Source: Amycolatopsis australiensis | GTDB lineage: Bacteria; Actinomycetota; Actinomycetes; Mycobacteriales; Pseudonocardiaceae | Reading direction: 5' to 3' | DNA length: 64,000 nucleotides | Assembly (NCBI RefSeq): GCF_900119165.1 | Contig: NZ_FPJG01000006.1 | Coordinates: 5,146,001 to 5,210,000 of the forward strand | Shown here: one piece after another, positions 39,520 to 47,917 of the stretch | Layout of the letters: each line of letters opens with the position of its first letter | Position numbering within the stretch: position 1 is the first letter of the stretch | Notes under the pieces: generated by a model | Databases searched by the model: none | Told to the model about the DNA's origin: nothing | Seen by the model: only the letters and a program-made list of their open reading frames with translations | Made by a program: the position numbers and the translations under genes

Positions 39520-41775
39520 TCAGCCGAGGCCGTTGCTGACCGCGTTCATCAGCACCCCGGTGTCACCCGACATCTCCCACGCCATCACGCCGAGGAGGCC
39601 GCGCGACTTGAGCCACGTCGTCTTCTGCCCGATCGACCACGCGTCGTCGAACGTCCACCACTGGCCGCCGTTGCCCGTGTAGCACGATGTCGCCACCGCT
39701 GCCGTGTCGTGGTACACCGTGCAGCCCGGGACGCTCGCCACGAGGTTCGCGTAGCCGCGCGTGCCTGCTTCCTCCGCGAACTGGCCCGGTGCCGCGCCGT
39801 TCGCCGATTGCCACTCGCCGTTCTTGCCGCCGTCGGCGACGCCCTGCCAGCCTCGGCCGTAGAACGCCAGGCCCAGCGTCAGCCGCCGGGGATCGACGCC
39901 CGCGTTCGTGTACGCGTTGATCGCGTTCTCCACGCTGAAGTGGAACGCGTACGGGTCGTCCGCGTCGGCGTACAGGTTGCCCTGGTGACCGGTGCGGTTC
40001 GGCTCCCACGAGTTGTCGCTGCCCGAGCCGTGGAAGTCGTACCCCTGCACGTTCGCGACGTCCAGGTAGTTGAACACGCGGGACAGGTCCCACCCGGACG
40101 CCACCTTGTTCGGGTCCGCCGGGGTGAACGCGTGCAGCTGGTAGCGCTTGCCGGTGGTCGCGCCGTACCCGTCGAGCTGCGTGCGGAACTCGGCCAGCAG
40201 CGCCGTCAGGTTGTCCTTGTCGCTGGGGCTCCAGTGGTTGCCCGGGTGGCCGTCGGCGCTGGCGGGCCACTCCCAGTCGAGGTCGATGCCGTCGAAGATG
40301 CCCGCCGCGGTGCCCGGGCCGCCGGCGCCGCCGTAGGACGCGATGTTGCCCTTGATCCAGGTGTCGATGCACGACGAGACGAACTTCTTGCGCGAGGCGT
40401 CCGTGGCCGCGACGTCGGAGAAGTACTTCGAGTACGTCCAGCCGCCCAGCGACACCAGCACCTTCAGGTTGGGGTGCTTGGCCTTGAGCTTCTTGAGCTG
40501 GTTGAAGTTGCCGCGCAACGGCTCCCAGCCGGTGTCCGCCACGCCGTCCACCGACTGCGCCGCCGAGAACGGCCGGGAGTAGTCGGCTTCGGCGTCGCCC
40601 GCGCCGTCACCCTGGTTCGGGTCCTCGGGGTTGGACGTCGTGCCCTTCGTGACGCCGGACAGGCACGTCAGGTTCACCGGATCGATGTTCTCGAACGCGT
40701 ACAGCAGGTGCGTCAGCTTCGCCGCCGCGCCGGTCGTTTCGAGGTTCTTCACGAAGTACTGGCGCCCGTAGATGCCCCACTGCACGAAGTAGCCGACTTT
40801 CGCGTAGCCCGACACGATGTCGCCGGTCTTGGCGGTCACGGCGTTGCTCGGCGCCGACACGTTGTCGTAGCCGTCGCGGGCCCGTACGGTGAAAGTGTAC
40901 GAAGTGGACGGTGACAGTCCACTCACGACAGCGGACGTCGTGGTCACCGTGGTGGCCAGCGTCGACCCGCGGTAGACGTCGTAGCTCACCACGCCGGTGT
41001 TGTCGGTCGACGCCGTCCAGGCGAGCGAGACGCTGGCCGAGTCGGCACCGGTCGAGCGCAACCCGCTCGGCGCCGACGGCGGCTGCGTGTCGTCGGCCGG
41101 GTTGTTCGTCGTCACGGCCAAGGCCGCGCTGGCCGGCGAGGTGTTCCCCTTGCCGTCCTTGGCTTTCACCGTGAACGAGTACGCCGTGCCGGGCGTGAGC
41201 CCGCTGATCGTGGCGCTGGTCCCGGTCACCGAGGCGGCCAGTGACGTTCCCTGGTAGACGTCGTAGCCGGTCACCGGCAGCGAACCGGCCGCCGAGGCGT
41301 TCCACGCCAACGCGACCGTCTTGGTCGTCTTCGCGACCAGGCGCAGGTTCGCCGGCGCGCCCGGCGGAGTGTCCGGTGAACCGTCGCAGTTGGCGTTGTC
41401 GACGCGGCACTGCGTCGGCGTCGCGGCTGCGCTGAGCCGGAACGTCGGGCTGTACGGGTAGGTGTTCCGGCCGGGCGCCAGCGTCGCGATGTAGTACGCC
41501 GGGGTGAGCGTGACCTGGGTGCCGTTCTGCGTCACGGTCCCGTTCTCGCCGGTACTGGCGGTGACGCCGGCGGGCAGCGTGAAGGTGATGGCCCAGTTGC
41601 TCACGGACGCGGTGCCGTTGTTGGTCACGGTGTAGGTGCCGGTGGTGCCGCTCATCGCCAGGGTCGCGGTGAGCGAACCGGCCGCGGCGGCGGGTGGTGC
41701 GAGCGCCGCGGTGCCGCCGAGCGCGATCAGCAACGCGGCGAGTGCGGAACGTAGTCGGGTGGGAGTGCGTCTCAT
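39520..41775 (-). CDS. Secreted multidomain GH18 chitinase
   Basis: The 751-aa protein has a signal peptide (MRRTPTRLRSALAALLIALG..., cleavage near PAAAAG), a CBM2-like cellulose/chitin-binding domain (about 33-130), two fibronectin type III domains (about 138-222 and 232-318) and a GH18 barrel (about 322-745) with the catalytic motif DGIDLDWEW, acid E502. It should cleave chitin outside the cell with retention through substrate-assisted catalysis. A perfect DasR-type site lies 35 bases upstream, so induction by chitin-derived GlcNAc signals is expected. GH18-Fn3-CBM2 is a standard actinomycete secreted-chitinase design. Confidence 0.95.
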   Translation of the reverse strand: MRRTPTRLRSALAALLIALGGTAALAPPAAAAGSLTATLAMSGTTGTYTVTNNGTASVSNWAITFTLPAGVTASTGENGTVTQNGTQVTLTPAYYIATLAPGRNTYPYSPTFRLSAAATPTQCRVDNANCDGSPDTPPGAPANLRLVAKTTKTVALAWNASAAGSLPVTGYDVYQGTSLAASVTGTSATISGLTPGTAYSFTVKAKDGKGNTSPASAALAVTTNNPADDTQPPSAPSGLRSTGADSASVSLAWTASTDNTGVVSYDVYRGSTLATTVTTTSAVVSGLSPSTSYTFTVRARDGYDNVSAPSNAVTAKTGDIVSGYAKVGYFVQWGIYGRQYFVKNLETTGAAAKLTHLLYAFENIDPVNLTCLSGVTKGTTSNPEDPNQGDGAGDAEADYSRPFSAAQSVDGVADTGWEPLRGNFNQLKKLKAKHPNLKVLVSLGGWTYSKYFSDVAATDASRKKFVSSCIDTWIKGNIASYGGAGGPGTAAGIFDGIDLDWEWPASADGHPGNHWSPSDKDNLTALLAEFRTQLDGYGATTGKRYQLHAFTPADPNKVASGWDLSRVFNYLDVANVQGYDFHGSGSDNSWEPNRTGHQGNLYADADDPYAFHFSVENAINAYTNAGVDPRRLTLGLAFYGRGWQGVADGGKNGEWQSANGAAPGQFAEEAGTRGYANLVASVPGCTVYHDTAAVATSCYTGNGGQWWTFDDAWSIGQKTTWLKSRGLLGVMAWEMSGDTGVLMNAVSNGLG

Positions 41776-41809
41776 GGCGGTTCTCCAAGCGGCGCGATGC
41801 GGGGACGAG

Positions 41810-41823
41810 GTGGTCTAGACCAC
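41810..41823. promoter_or_regulatory. DasR-responsive element (dre) upstream of the chitinase
   Basis: GTGGTCTAGACCAC is a perfect 14-bp palindrome containing TGGTCTAGACCA, the core of the DasR site known from chitinase and GlcNAc genes of streptomycetes. DasR, a GntR/HutC repressor released by glucosamine-6-phosphate, would bind here and shut off chitinase in the absence of chitin breakdown products. The regulator itself is not in the window. Confidence 0.85.
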
Positions 41824-41893
41824 ATCGAATGTAACCCGGTGCGGGGAGAGCCGCGCACGCCCGAACGGCGGCAACCGGTGGCCGAACGGACGG

Positions 41894-42673
41894 TTAACGT
41901 CCCGAGAAGGTCGCTTTCCCCGGCCCGTCGGCGAGAAAGGACTTCACGGCGTTGCGGAGATCTTCGGTTTCGAACAGCTCCGCCGCGATCGCCGTGATGT
42001 GCGCGTTGGCCTCCGCAACCCCGCCCGCGGAGAAGTGGTCGAGAACGCGTTTGGTCGCCGCGTGGGCGCGCGTGGGCCCCTCGGCCAGCTTCGCCGCGAA
42101 AGCCCGCGCCGCGGCGTCGAAACCCTCGTCGGGCAGGACGCGGTTCACGACGTTCCAGCGCTCGAGCGTCGCGGCGTCGTAGGTGTCGCCGGTCATCACG
42201 AACTCCTTCGCGCGGCCGACGCCGGCGCGCGCGGCGAGCCGCTGGGTGCCGCCCATCGTCGGCGTCAGCCCGACGACCTTCTCGACCAGCCCGAACTTCG
42301 CGCGCGACGCGGCGAGGATGACGTCGCACGCCACGGCGACCTCGAACGCCCAGGTCAGGCACAGGCCATGGGCGGCGAACACGGTCGGGAACGGCAGCGC
42401 GGCGATCCGGTCCGGCACCGCGAGCATCTCGTCGAAGAGCACCTTCGCCTCGGCGGCCGAGCCCTGGGCGTCGAACAGCGAGACGTCGACGCCGCCGCTG
42501 ACGATCCTGCCCTCGGCGCGGACGAGCAGCGCCCGCGCCGGCGTTTCCTCCAGCGCGCCGATCGCGGCGGACAGGTCCGACTGCAGCGAAGCCGTGTAGA
42601 GGTTCAACGGCGGAGCGTCGACGGTCAGGACGGCGAGCCCGCCGTCACGATCGAGGCGGACCTGCTGAGTCAT
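41894..42673 (-). CDS. Enoyl-CoA hydratase/isomerase family protein
   Basis: The 259-aa crotonase-fold protein has 'LTVDAPPLNLYTASLQSDLSAAI', the oxyanion segment 'VRAEGRIVSGGVDVSLF' and 'VFAAHGLCLTWAFEVAVACDVILAASRAKFGLVEKVVGLTPTMGGTQRLAARAG'. It should hydrate or isomerise an enoyl-CoA. The PaaX-family regulator gene ends 3 bases upstream, so both form one unit, perhaps in phenylacetate or fatty-acid degradation. It is unrelated to the crotonase-like protein of the carrier-protein cluster at 31708. Confidence 0.88.
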   Translation of the reverse strand: MTQQVRLDRDGGLAVLTVDAPPLNLYTASLQSDLSAAIGALEETPARALLVRAEGRIVSGGVDVSLFDAQGSAAEAKVLFDEMLAVPDRIAALPFPTVFAAHGLCLTWAFEVAVACDVILAASRAKFGLVEKVVGLTPTMGGTQRLAARAGVGRAKEFVMTGDTYDAATLERWNVVNRVLPDEGFDAAARAFAAKLAEGPTRAHAATKRVLDHFSAGGVAEANAHITAIAAELFETEDLRNAVKSFLADGPGKATFSGR

Positions 42674-42675
42674 GT

Positions 42676-43587
42676 TCACCCTGCTTCTTCGGCGGCGACG
42701 ATGTCGTCCCAATACTGCTGGGCTTCGGGGCGCCAGTCGACGTGTTTGTGATGGAACAGTTCCGCCGCCTTCGTCCCGCTCCACTTGGCGGGCAGCAGCT
42801 CGGCCGGCAGCTGCGGGTCGAGGAACGGGAACCGCCGCCACTCGTGCACCAGCTCGGTCTGCGCCCGCAGCACCGCCCGGCCACCCGTCGGGTGCAGGCC
42901 GGTGAACCGGTCGATGAAGTCTTCGTAGCGGTCCTTCAGCTCGGTCAGGTCCCACGACCGGGCGACCATGGTCTCCTGCTCGCCGACCTCGCCGTACGCG
43001 GCGGTGAAGGACATCGCCTGGGCGTCGAGCCCCAGCTCGCTGACGATCTGCTGCGCCTCCCGCTGCCGGCTCAGGTCCGGGCTGACCCAGACACCGGCGA
43101 CCGGCGAGCCGAAGCCCGCCCAGGTCAGCCGCGTGCGCAGGCGGTGCCGCAGGTCGCGCTTGGCCTCCGGCACCGAGACGATGAGCATCAGCCACTGCCC
43201 GTTCCAGCGGCGTTCCTCGCGCCCGAAGGCGTAGATCCGTTCCGCGCCCTCGGTGAGCAGACGGCGCCCCGGCGGGGTCAGCGACCAGCGCACGCGGCGC
43301 CCGACGCGCTCGGAGACCACCCAGCCCTCGGCGGCGGACCGGGCCAGCGCCTGCCGCGCCGACTTCTCCTCGACGTCCAGGATGCCGAGCACCTCGACCA
43401 GCATCGACGTCCACACCGGCTTGTCCCGGGGCAGCGCGTACTCGCCGAGCACGGTCATCAGCAGCGACCGCGCGCTGGCGTGGCTGACCTCGCGGCGCCG
43501 GCTCACCGTGGGGCGCGGCGCGGACGGGCGGCCTTCCCTCGGTTTCGGCCGGCGGCCGAGGGTGACCGGGGGAGCGGGTTCGCCCAT
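42676..43587 (-). CDS. PaaX-family transcriptional regulator
   Basis: The 303-aa protein has an N-terminal winged helix ('SARSLLMTVLGEYALPRDKPVWTSMLVEVLGILDVEEKSARQALARSAAEGWV', residues about 38-95), the central PaaX domain ('WNGQWLMLIVSVPEAKRDLRHRLRTRLTWAGFGSPVAGVWVSPD') and the C-terminal PaaX_C region ('RRFPFLDPQLPAELLPAKWSG'). PaaX proteins repress phenylacetate catabolism and respond to phenylacetyl-CoA. It likely controls the coupled enoyl-CoA hydratase and perhaps a distant paa operon. A Pro/Arg-rich 35-residue N-terminus precedes the helix. Confidence 0.9.
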   Translation of the reverse strand: MGEPAPPVTLGRRPKPREGRPSAPRPTVSRRREVSHASARSLLMTVLGEYALPRDKPVWTSMLVEVLGILDVEEKSARQALARSAAEGWVVSERVGRRVRWSLTPPGRRLLTEGAERIYAFGREERRWNGQWLMLIVSVPEAKRDLRHRLRTRLTWAGFGSPVAGVWVSPDLSRQREAQQIVSELGLDAQAMSFTAAYGEVGEQETMVARSWDLTELKDRYEDFIDRFTGLHPTGGRAVLRAQTELVHEWRRFPFLDPQLPAELLPAKWSGTKAAELFHHKHVDWRPEAQQYWDDIVAAEEAG

Positions 43588-43651
43588 CTGTGTTCACCAG
43601 CCTCACTGCTCGGGAGTCGCGACAACCGAACAGGGTACCCACACTCAGTGA

Positions 43652-43689
43652 TCAAAGCGCCACCGGACACACACAGCCGGTGGCTTTGA
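43652..43689 (+). promoter_or_regulatory. Long hairpin in the leader of the ABC-F gene
   Basis: TCAAAG and CCACCGG (43652-43666, with a CG bulge) are complementary to CCGGTGG and CTTTGA (43677-43689) around a 10-base CA-rich loop, giving a 13-bp stem about 45 bases before the ABC-F start. There is no U-tract, so it is not a simple terminator. It could be an attenuator or translation-control element as known for ABC-F resistance genes, or an operator shared with PaaX. Confidence 0.5.
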
Positions 43690-43734
43690 CCATGATCTGA
43701 CACCTCGGGGCGGCCCCGTAGACTCGGTTCCCTC

Positions 43735-45372
43735 ATGAGCGCAACCCTCGTCGCGAAGGACCTCGCCGCCGGCCACGGTGACCGCACCCTCTTCTCCGGC
43801 CTCGACCTCGTGGTCGCGCCGGGCGACGTCGTCGGCCTGGTCGGCGCCAACGGCGCCGGCAAGTCGACGCTGCTGCGGACGCTGGCCGGGCTGGCCAAGC
43901 CGGACGGCGGCGAGATCCGCCTGAACCCGCCGACGGCGACCGTCGGGCACCTGCCCCAGGAGCCCGAACGGCGCGAAGGCGAGTCGGTGCGGGCGTTCCT
44001 GGCGCGGCGCACCGGCGTGTCGTCGGCCCAGGCCGACCTCGACGCGGCGACCGAAGCGCTGACGGCGGGCGAAGCGGGCGCGGACGACCGGTACGCCACG
44101 GCGCTCGACCGGTGGCTCGCCCTCGGCGGCGCCGACCTCGACGACCGCGCCGCCGAAGTGGCGGACGACCTGGGCTTGGCGGTCGATCTGGACCAGCTGA
44201 TGACGTCCCTGTCGGGCGGCCAGGCCGCGCGGGCCGGGCTCGCGTCGCTGCTGCTGAGCCGCTACGACGTCTTCCTGCTCGACGAGCCGACCAACGACCT
44301 CGACCTGGACGGGCTGGCCCGGCTGGAGCGGTTCGTGTCAGGCCTGCGGGCCGCGACGGTGCTGGTGAGCCACGACCGGGAGTTCCTGGCCCGTACGGTC
44401 GACCGCGTCGTCGAGCTGGATCTGGTGCAGCAGCAGGTGAACGTCTACGGCGGCGGATACGAGGCGTACCTGGAAGAGCGCGAGGTCGCCCGGCGCCACG
44501 CGCGGGAGCAGTACGAGGAGTACGCGGACACGAAGTCCGCGCTCGAAGCGCGCGGCCGGATGCAGCGGGCGTGGATGGAGAAGGGCGTCAAGAACGCCCG
44601 CCGGAAGCAGCCGGACAACGACAAGGCGGCGCGTAAGTTTCGCACGGAGGCGACCGAGAAGCAGGCGTCGAAGGCGCGGCAGACGGACCGGATGATCGAA
44701 CGGCTGGAGGTCGTCGAGGAGCCGCGCAAGGAGTGGGAGCTGCGGATGGAGATCGCCGCGGCCCCACGGGCGGGCGCGGTGGTCGCGACCCTGCGCGGTG
44801 CGGTGGTTCGGCGGGGCGGGTTCACGCTGGGGCCGGTGGACCTGCAGATCGACTGGGCGGACAAGGTCGCGATCACGGGCGCCAACGGCTCGGGCAAGTC
44901 GACGCTCCTGGCGGCGATGCTGGGCCGAGCTGTCCTCGATGAAGGCAGCGCGACGCTGGGTCCGGGCGTGGTGGTCGGCGAGGTCGATCAGGCCCGGCGG
45001 CTGTTCCTCGGTGACGTGCCGCTGGCTGAGGCGTTCGCGCGGGAGGTGCCGGAGTTCGCCGACGCGGAGGTTCGGACGTTGCTGGCGAAGTTCGGCCTGA
45101 AGGCGGCGCACGTGTTGCGTCCAGCTGCGACGCTGTCGCCGGGCGAGCGGACGCGTGCGGCGTTGGCGTTGTTGCAGGCGCGTGGGGTGAACCTGCTGGT
45201 GCTCGACGAGCCGACCAACCACCTTGACCTGCCGGCGATCGAGCAGCTCGAGTCGGCGCTGGACACGTACCCGGGGACGCTTCTGCTGGTGACCCACGAT
45301 CGTCGGATGCTGGACGCCGTGCATGTCACGCGCCGCTTGGAGGTCGACGGTGGCAAGGTCCGCGAGTTGTGA
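43735..45372 (+). CDS. ABC-F family ATPase (ribosome-associated)
   Basis: The 545-aa protein has two ABC cassettes and no membrane domain. Cassette 1 has Walker A 'GANGAGKSTLL', signature 'LSGGQAARAGLA' and Walker B 'VFLLDEPTNDLD'. Cassette 2 has 'GANGSGKSTLL', a modified signature 'LSPGERTRAALA' and 'LLVLDEPTNHLD'. A charged helical linker (residues about 245-325, 'MEKGVKNARRKQ') matches the P-site tRNA-interaction motif region. ABC-F proteins bind the ribosome E site and relieve stalling or give antibiotic protection. Which of these applies here is unknown; the structured leader hints at regulated expression. Confidence 0.92.
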   Translation: MSATLVAKDLAAGHGDRTLFSGLDLVVAPGDVVGLVGANGAGKSTLLRTLAGLAKPDGGEIRLNPPTATVGHLPQEPERREGESVRAFLARRTGVSSAQADLDAATEALTAGEAGADDRYATALDRWLALGGADLDDRAAEVADDLGLAVDLDQLMTSLSGGQAARAGLASLLLSRYDVFLLDEPTNDLDLDGLARLERFVSGLRAATVLVSHDREFLARTVDRVVELDLVQQQVNVYGGGYEAYLEEREVARRHAREQYEEYADTKSALEARGRMQRAWMEKGVKNARRKQPDNDKAARKFRTEATEKQASKARQTDRMIERLEVVEEPRKEWELRMEIAAAPRAGAVVATLRGAVVRRGGFTLGPVDLQIDWADKVAITGANGSGKSTLLAAMLGRAVLDEGSATLGPGVVVGEVDQARRLFLGDVPLAEAFAREVPEFADAEVRTLLAKFGLKAAHVLRPAATLSPGERTRAALALLQARGVNLLVLDEPTNHLDLPAIEQLESALDTYPGTLLLVTHDRRMLDAVHVTRRLEVDGGKVREL

Positions 45373-45398
45373 CCGCCGGTTATTCCCGCCGTGGCCGC

Positions 45399-46130
45399 TG
45401 TGATCAGTGCTCACTGCCGTGAGCGGTGCTCGCTCCCGTGGGTGGCTTGTGATCTACGAGTGAGCAGTGCTCTCGACTCGAAGCGGCGCTCGTCTTTTGG
45501 GGTGAGCGCTGCTCTCTGCTGTGGGCGCCGGGCGCGGCGGCTCGCGAGCAGCGCTCTCGCCCGCGCCGGGCGACGCCTGCCTCGGCGGTGAGCTGAGTTC
45601 CGGGCGAGGGCGCGAGGCACTCATTGCGCGAGAGCGGTGCTCTCGCCTGTGAGCGCTGATTGGCTAGCACTTGTGCGGTGCTCTCGCGTCTGATCGGTGC
45701 TCGCCTCGGCGGGCGAGCTGGCTTCCGGGCGGGGTGAGACCCCTCCTCGTACCGCGCGAGCGGGCGCCCTCACCTCGAGTCGGTGCTCGCCTCCGTGGCG
45801 GAGCTGGCTCTTGGGCTGACGCAACGCGCCTGTCGCGCGTAAGCGGCGCTCTCGCATGTGATCGGCGCTCGCTCGGCCGCATGTGATCGGCGCTCGCTCG
45901 GCGGGCGAGTTGGTTCTCGGATGGGACGCGAGTTCTCCGTGGCGGGTGAGCACTGCTCTCGGCTGTCGGCGGCGCCTGCGGCCGCTTGTGAGCGGCGCTC
46001 TCGGCTGTGAGCGGCCGCTGCCCGCCCGGGTGAGCGGTGCTCTCCGCGTGGAGCGGGCTGTTGCTTCAGCGCGTGAGCGGTGCTCTCGGATGAGAGCAGT
46101 CGACCAAGAGCGCGAGTGAGCAGTGCTCTC
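45399..46130. repeat. Cluster of about 19 degenerate GAGC-NNN-GCTC palindromes
   Basis: The gap between the ABC-F gene and the sugar-transport operon is filled with variants of a 15-18 base element, roughly GTGAGC-(A/G)(G/C)(T/C)-GCTCTCG, a short palindrome. Clear copies start near 45400, 45419, 45459, 45481, 45501, 45544, 45630, 45671, 45690, 45778, 45839, 45858, 45882, 45946, 45988, 46007, 46030, 46072 and 46115. Four longer units of about 65-75 bases, sharing CTCGGCGG(G)CGAGCTGGCTTCCGGGC-like text, lie at about 45580, 45702, 45790 and 45892. Spacing is irregular and spacers are not unique sequences of fixed length, so this is not a CRISPR array. No gene is supportable here. Confidence 0.85.
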
Positions 46131-46145
46131 GCCGGAGGGCGTCGC

Positions 46146-46967
46146 TCAACCCTTCGTCGCACCTCCGGTCAAGCCCTTCACGAACTGCTTCTGCAACGCA
46201 AGATAGAAAATCAACACCGGCAGCGTCGCCAGGAACATCAGGGCGAACACGCTTCCCAGATCCGCCTGATACTGCCCGATCGACCGGTAGATCCCCGTCG
46301 TGATCGTCGTGCCCTGGCTGGGACCGAGGATGATCAGCGGGTCGATGAAGTCGTTCCAGATCCACACGCCCAGGAAGATCAACACCGACGCCGTTGCCGG
46401 GCGCAGCAGTGGGAACACCACCCGCCAGAACACCTGCATGCGGCTCGCGCCGTCCAGCAGTGCCGCCTCCTCCAGCTCCACCGGCACCCCGCGGATGAAG
46501 CCCGTGAACACGAACACGCCGAACGGCACGTAATACCCCACGTTGAACAGGATCAGCCCCTGCAGCGTCGCCATCAGGTGCGTCACCCGCAGGACGTCCG
46601 TGATCGGGATCAGGATCACCTGCGGCGGGATCATCAGCCCAGCCAGCAGCACGAGCGTCAGCACTTTCGTCCACCGCTTGCCCGACCGCGCCAGGTAATG
46701 CCCGAGCATGGCCGACAGCACCGTCAGCACCAGAATCGACAGCACCGTGACCACGATGCTGTTGGTCAAGCTGACCCAGAACAGGCCGTCCGGGCGGGTC
46801 AGCACCGCGTGGATGTTCGCCAGCGTCGGCGGCAGCGGCAGCGACGCCGGCTCCTTCGCGATCAGCTCGCCCCGCTTGACCACGTTCGCCAGCACCAGAT
46901 ACAGCGGCACGAAGAACACCGCGCTGACCAGCAACGCGACCGACGGCCGCAGCCAGGAGCGGGTCAC
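46146..46967 (-). CDS. CUT1 sugar ABC permease, MalG-like
   Basis: The 273-aa protein has six membrane segments and the inner-membrane permease signature 'EEAALLDGASRMQVFWRVVFPLLRP' (EAA loop that contacts the ATPase). It ends in 'LQKQFVKGLTGGATKG', typical of MalG-type subunits. It pairs with the MalF-like subunit upstream (GTG start overlapping its TGA, GGGAGGTGG before it). No ATPase gene follows, so the transporter presumably borrows a shared MsiK-type ATPase encoded elsewhere, as in streptomycetes. Confidence 0.92.
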   Translation of the reverse strand: MTRSWLRPSVALLVSAVFFVPLYLVLANVVKRGELIAKEPASLPLPPTLANIHAVLTRPDGLFWVSLTNSIVVTVLSILVLTVLSAMLGHYLARSGKRWTKVLTLVLLAGLMIPPQVILIPITDVLRVTHLMATLQGLILFNVGYYVPFGVFVFTGFIRGVPVELEEAALLDGASRMQVFWRVVFPLLRPATASVLIFLGVWIWNDFIDPLIILGPSQGTTITTGIYRSIGQYQADLGSVFALMFLATLPVLIFYLALQKQFVKGLTGGATKG

Positions 46968-47911
46968 AGGTCCACCTCCCGGCGGCGCAGGACATTGAGC
47001 ACCACGCTCGTCACGACCGCCACGATCACCAGCATCAGCACCGCCATCGCGGACGCGTAGCCGACGTGGTTGGCGTCGAACCCCGTCTGCAGCACGTCGA
47101 ACGCGATCGTCGCCGTCGCGCCGGAACCCGGGCCGCCGTTGGTGATCACCTTGACGTAGTCGTAAGTCTTGAACGCCGAGATCAGCAGCACCACCGTGTT
47201 GATCGTCAGCGACGGCGCCAGCAGCGGCCACGTCACCGCGCGGAACCGGCGCAGCGGCCCGGCGCCGTCGATCTCCGCCGCCTCCAGCAACTCCGCGGGC
47301 ACGCCCTGCAACCCGGCCAGGTAGACGACGACGCAGAACCCGAGCATCTGCCAGCACACGATCGACGCCACCGAGTACAGCGCGACGTCCGGATCGGACA
47401 GCCAGCCCGGCGGATGCGCGACACCGAGCGCGCGGAGCAGGTTGTTCAGCGGACCCTGGTCGTCGAGCAGCCGCGACCACACGATCGAGACGACGACCGA
47501 GCTGAGGATCACCGGGGTGAAGAACACGCTCCGCAAAGCGTTGTACAGCCAGCCTTTCCGGTCCAGCAGCAACGCCACGCCGAGCCCCAGGACGTTGGGC
47601 ACGACGACGACGATCACCGTCAGGATCGTCGTGACCTTCAACGCGGTCAGGAACTGTTCGTCGGTGAAGAGAAGCTGGTAGTTGCCGAAGCCGACGAACT
47701 TCACCGGCGGGTTGAACGGGTTGTAGTTCGTGAGGCTGTACCCGAAGCTGATCAGGATCGGCGCCATCACGAAACACAGGTACACGAGCACGCCCGGCGC
47801 GCCGAACGACGCGAAGTGCCACACCCGCGGCAGGACCGGCTTGCGACGCCGGCGGTGGGCGGGGGAGCGGCGCGCGCTCGGCGCCGCGGGCGGGGAGACG
47901 ACGGCGGCCAA
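46964..47911 (-). CDS. CUT1 sugar ABC permease, MalF-like
   Basis: The 315-aa permease has an Arg-rich cytoplasmic N-terminus, six helices and the EAA loop 'ELLEAAEIDGAGPLRRFRAVTWPLLAP'. It starts with TTG at 47911, six bases after the binding-protein stop; no better start is seen downstream before the first helix. It forms the membrane channel with the MalG-like subunit. The following alpha-galactosidase gene suggests alpha-galactosides (melibiose, raffinose) as substrate. Confidence 0.9.
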   Translation of the reverse strand: MAAVVSPPAAPSARRSPAHRRRRKPVLPRVWHFASFGAPGVLVYLCFVMAPILISFGYSLTNYNPFNPPVKFVGFGNYQLLFTDEQFLTALKVTTILTVIVVVVPNVLGLGVALLLDRKGWLYNALRSVFFTPVILSSVVVSIVWSRLLDDQGPLNNLLRALGVAHPPGWLSDPDVALYSVASIVCWQMLGFCVVVYLAGLQGVPAELLEAAEIDGAGPLRRFRAVTWPLLAPSLTINTVVLLISAFKTYDYVKVITNGGPGSGATATIAFDVLQTGFDANHVGYASAMAVLMLVIVAVVTSVVLNVLRRREVDL

Positions 47912-47917
47912 GGTGCG

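Noticed and set aside
41894..42673. A link between this enoyl-CoA hydratase and the ACP cluster
   Set aside because: It is coupled to a PaaX regulator and separated from the cluster by a tRNA and a chitinase; catabolic function is more likely.
45399..46130. CRISPR array
   Set aside because: Repeats are short, degenerate palindromes with variable spacing, spacers are themselves repeated, and no cas gene is nearby.
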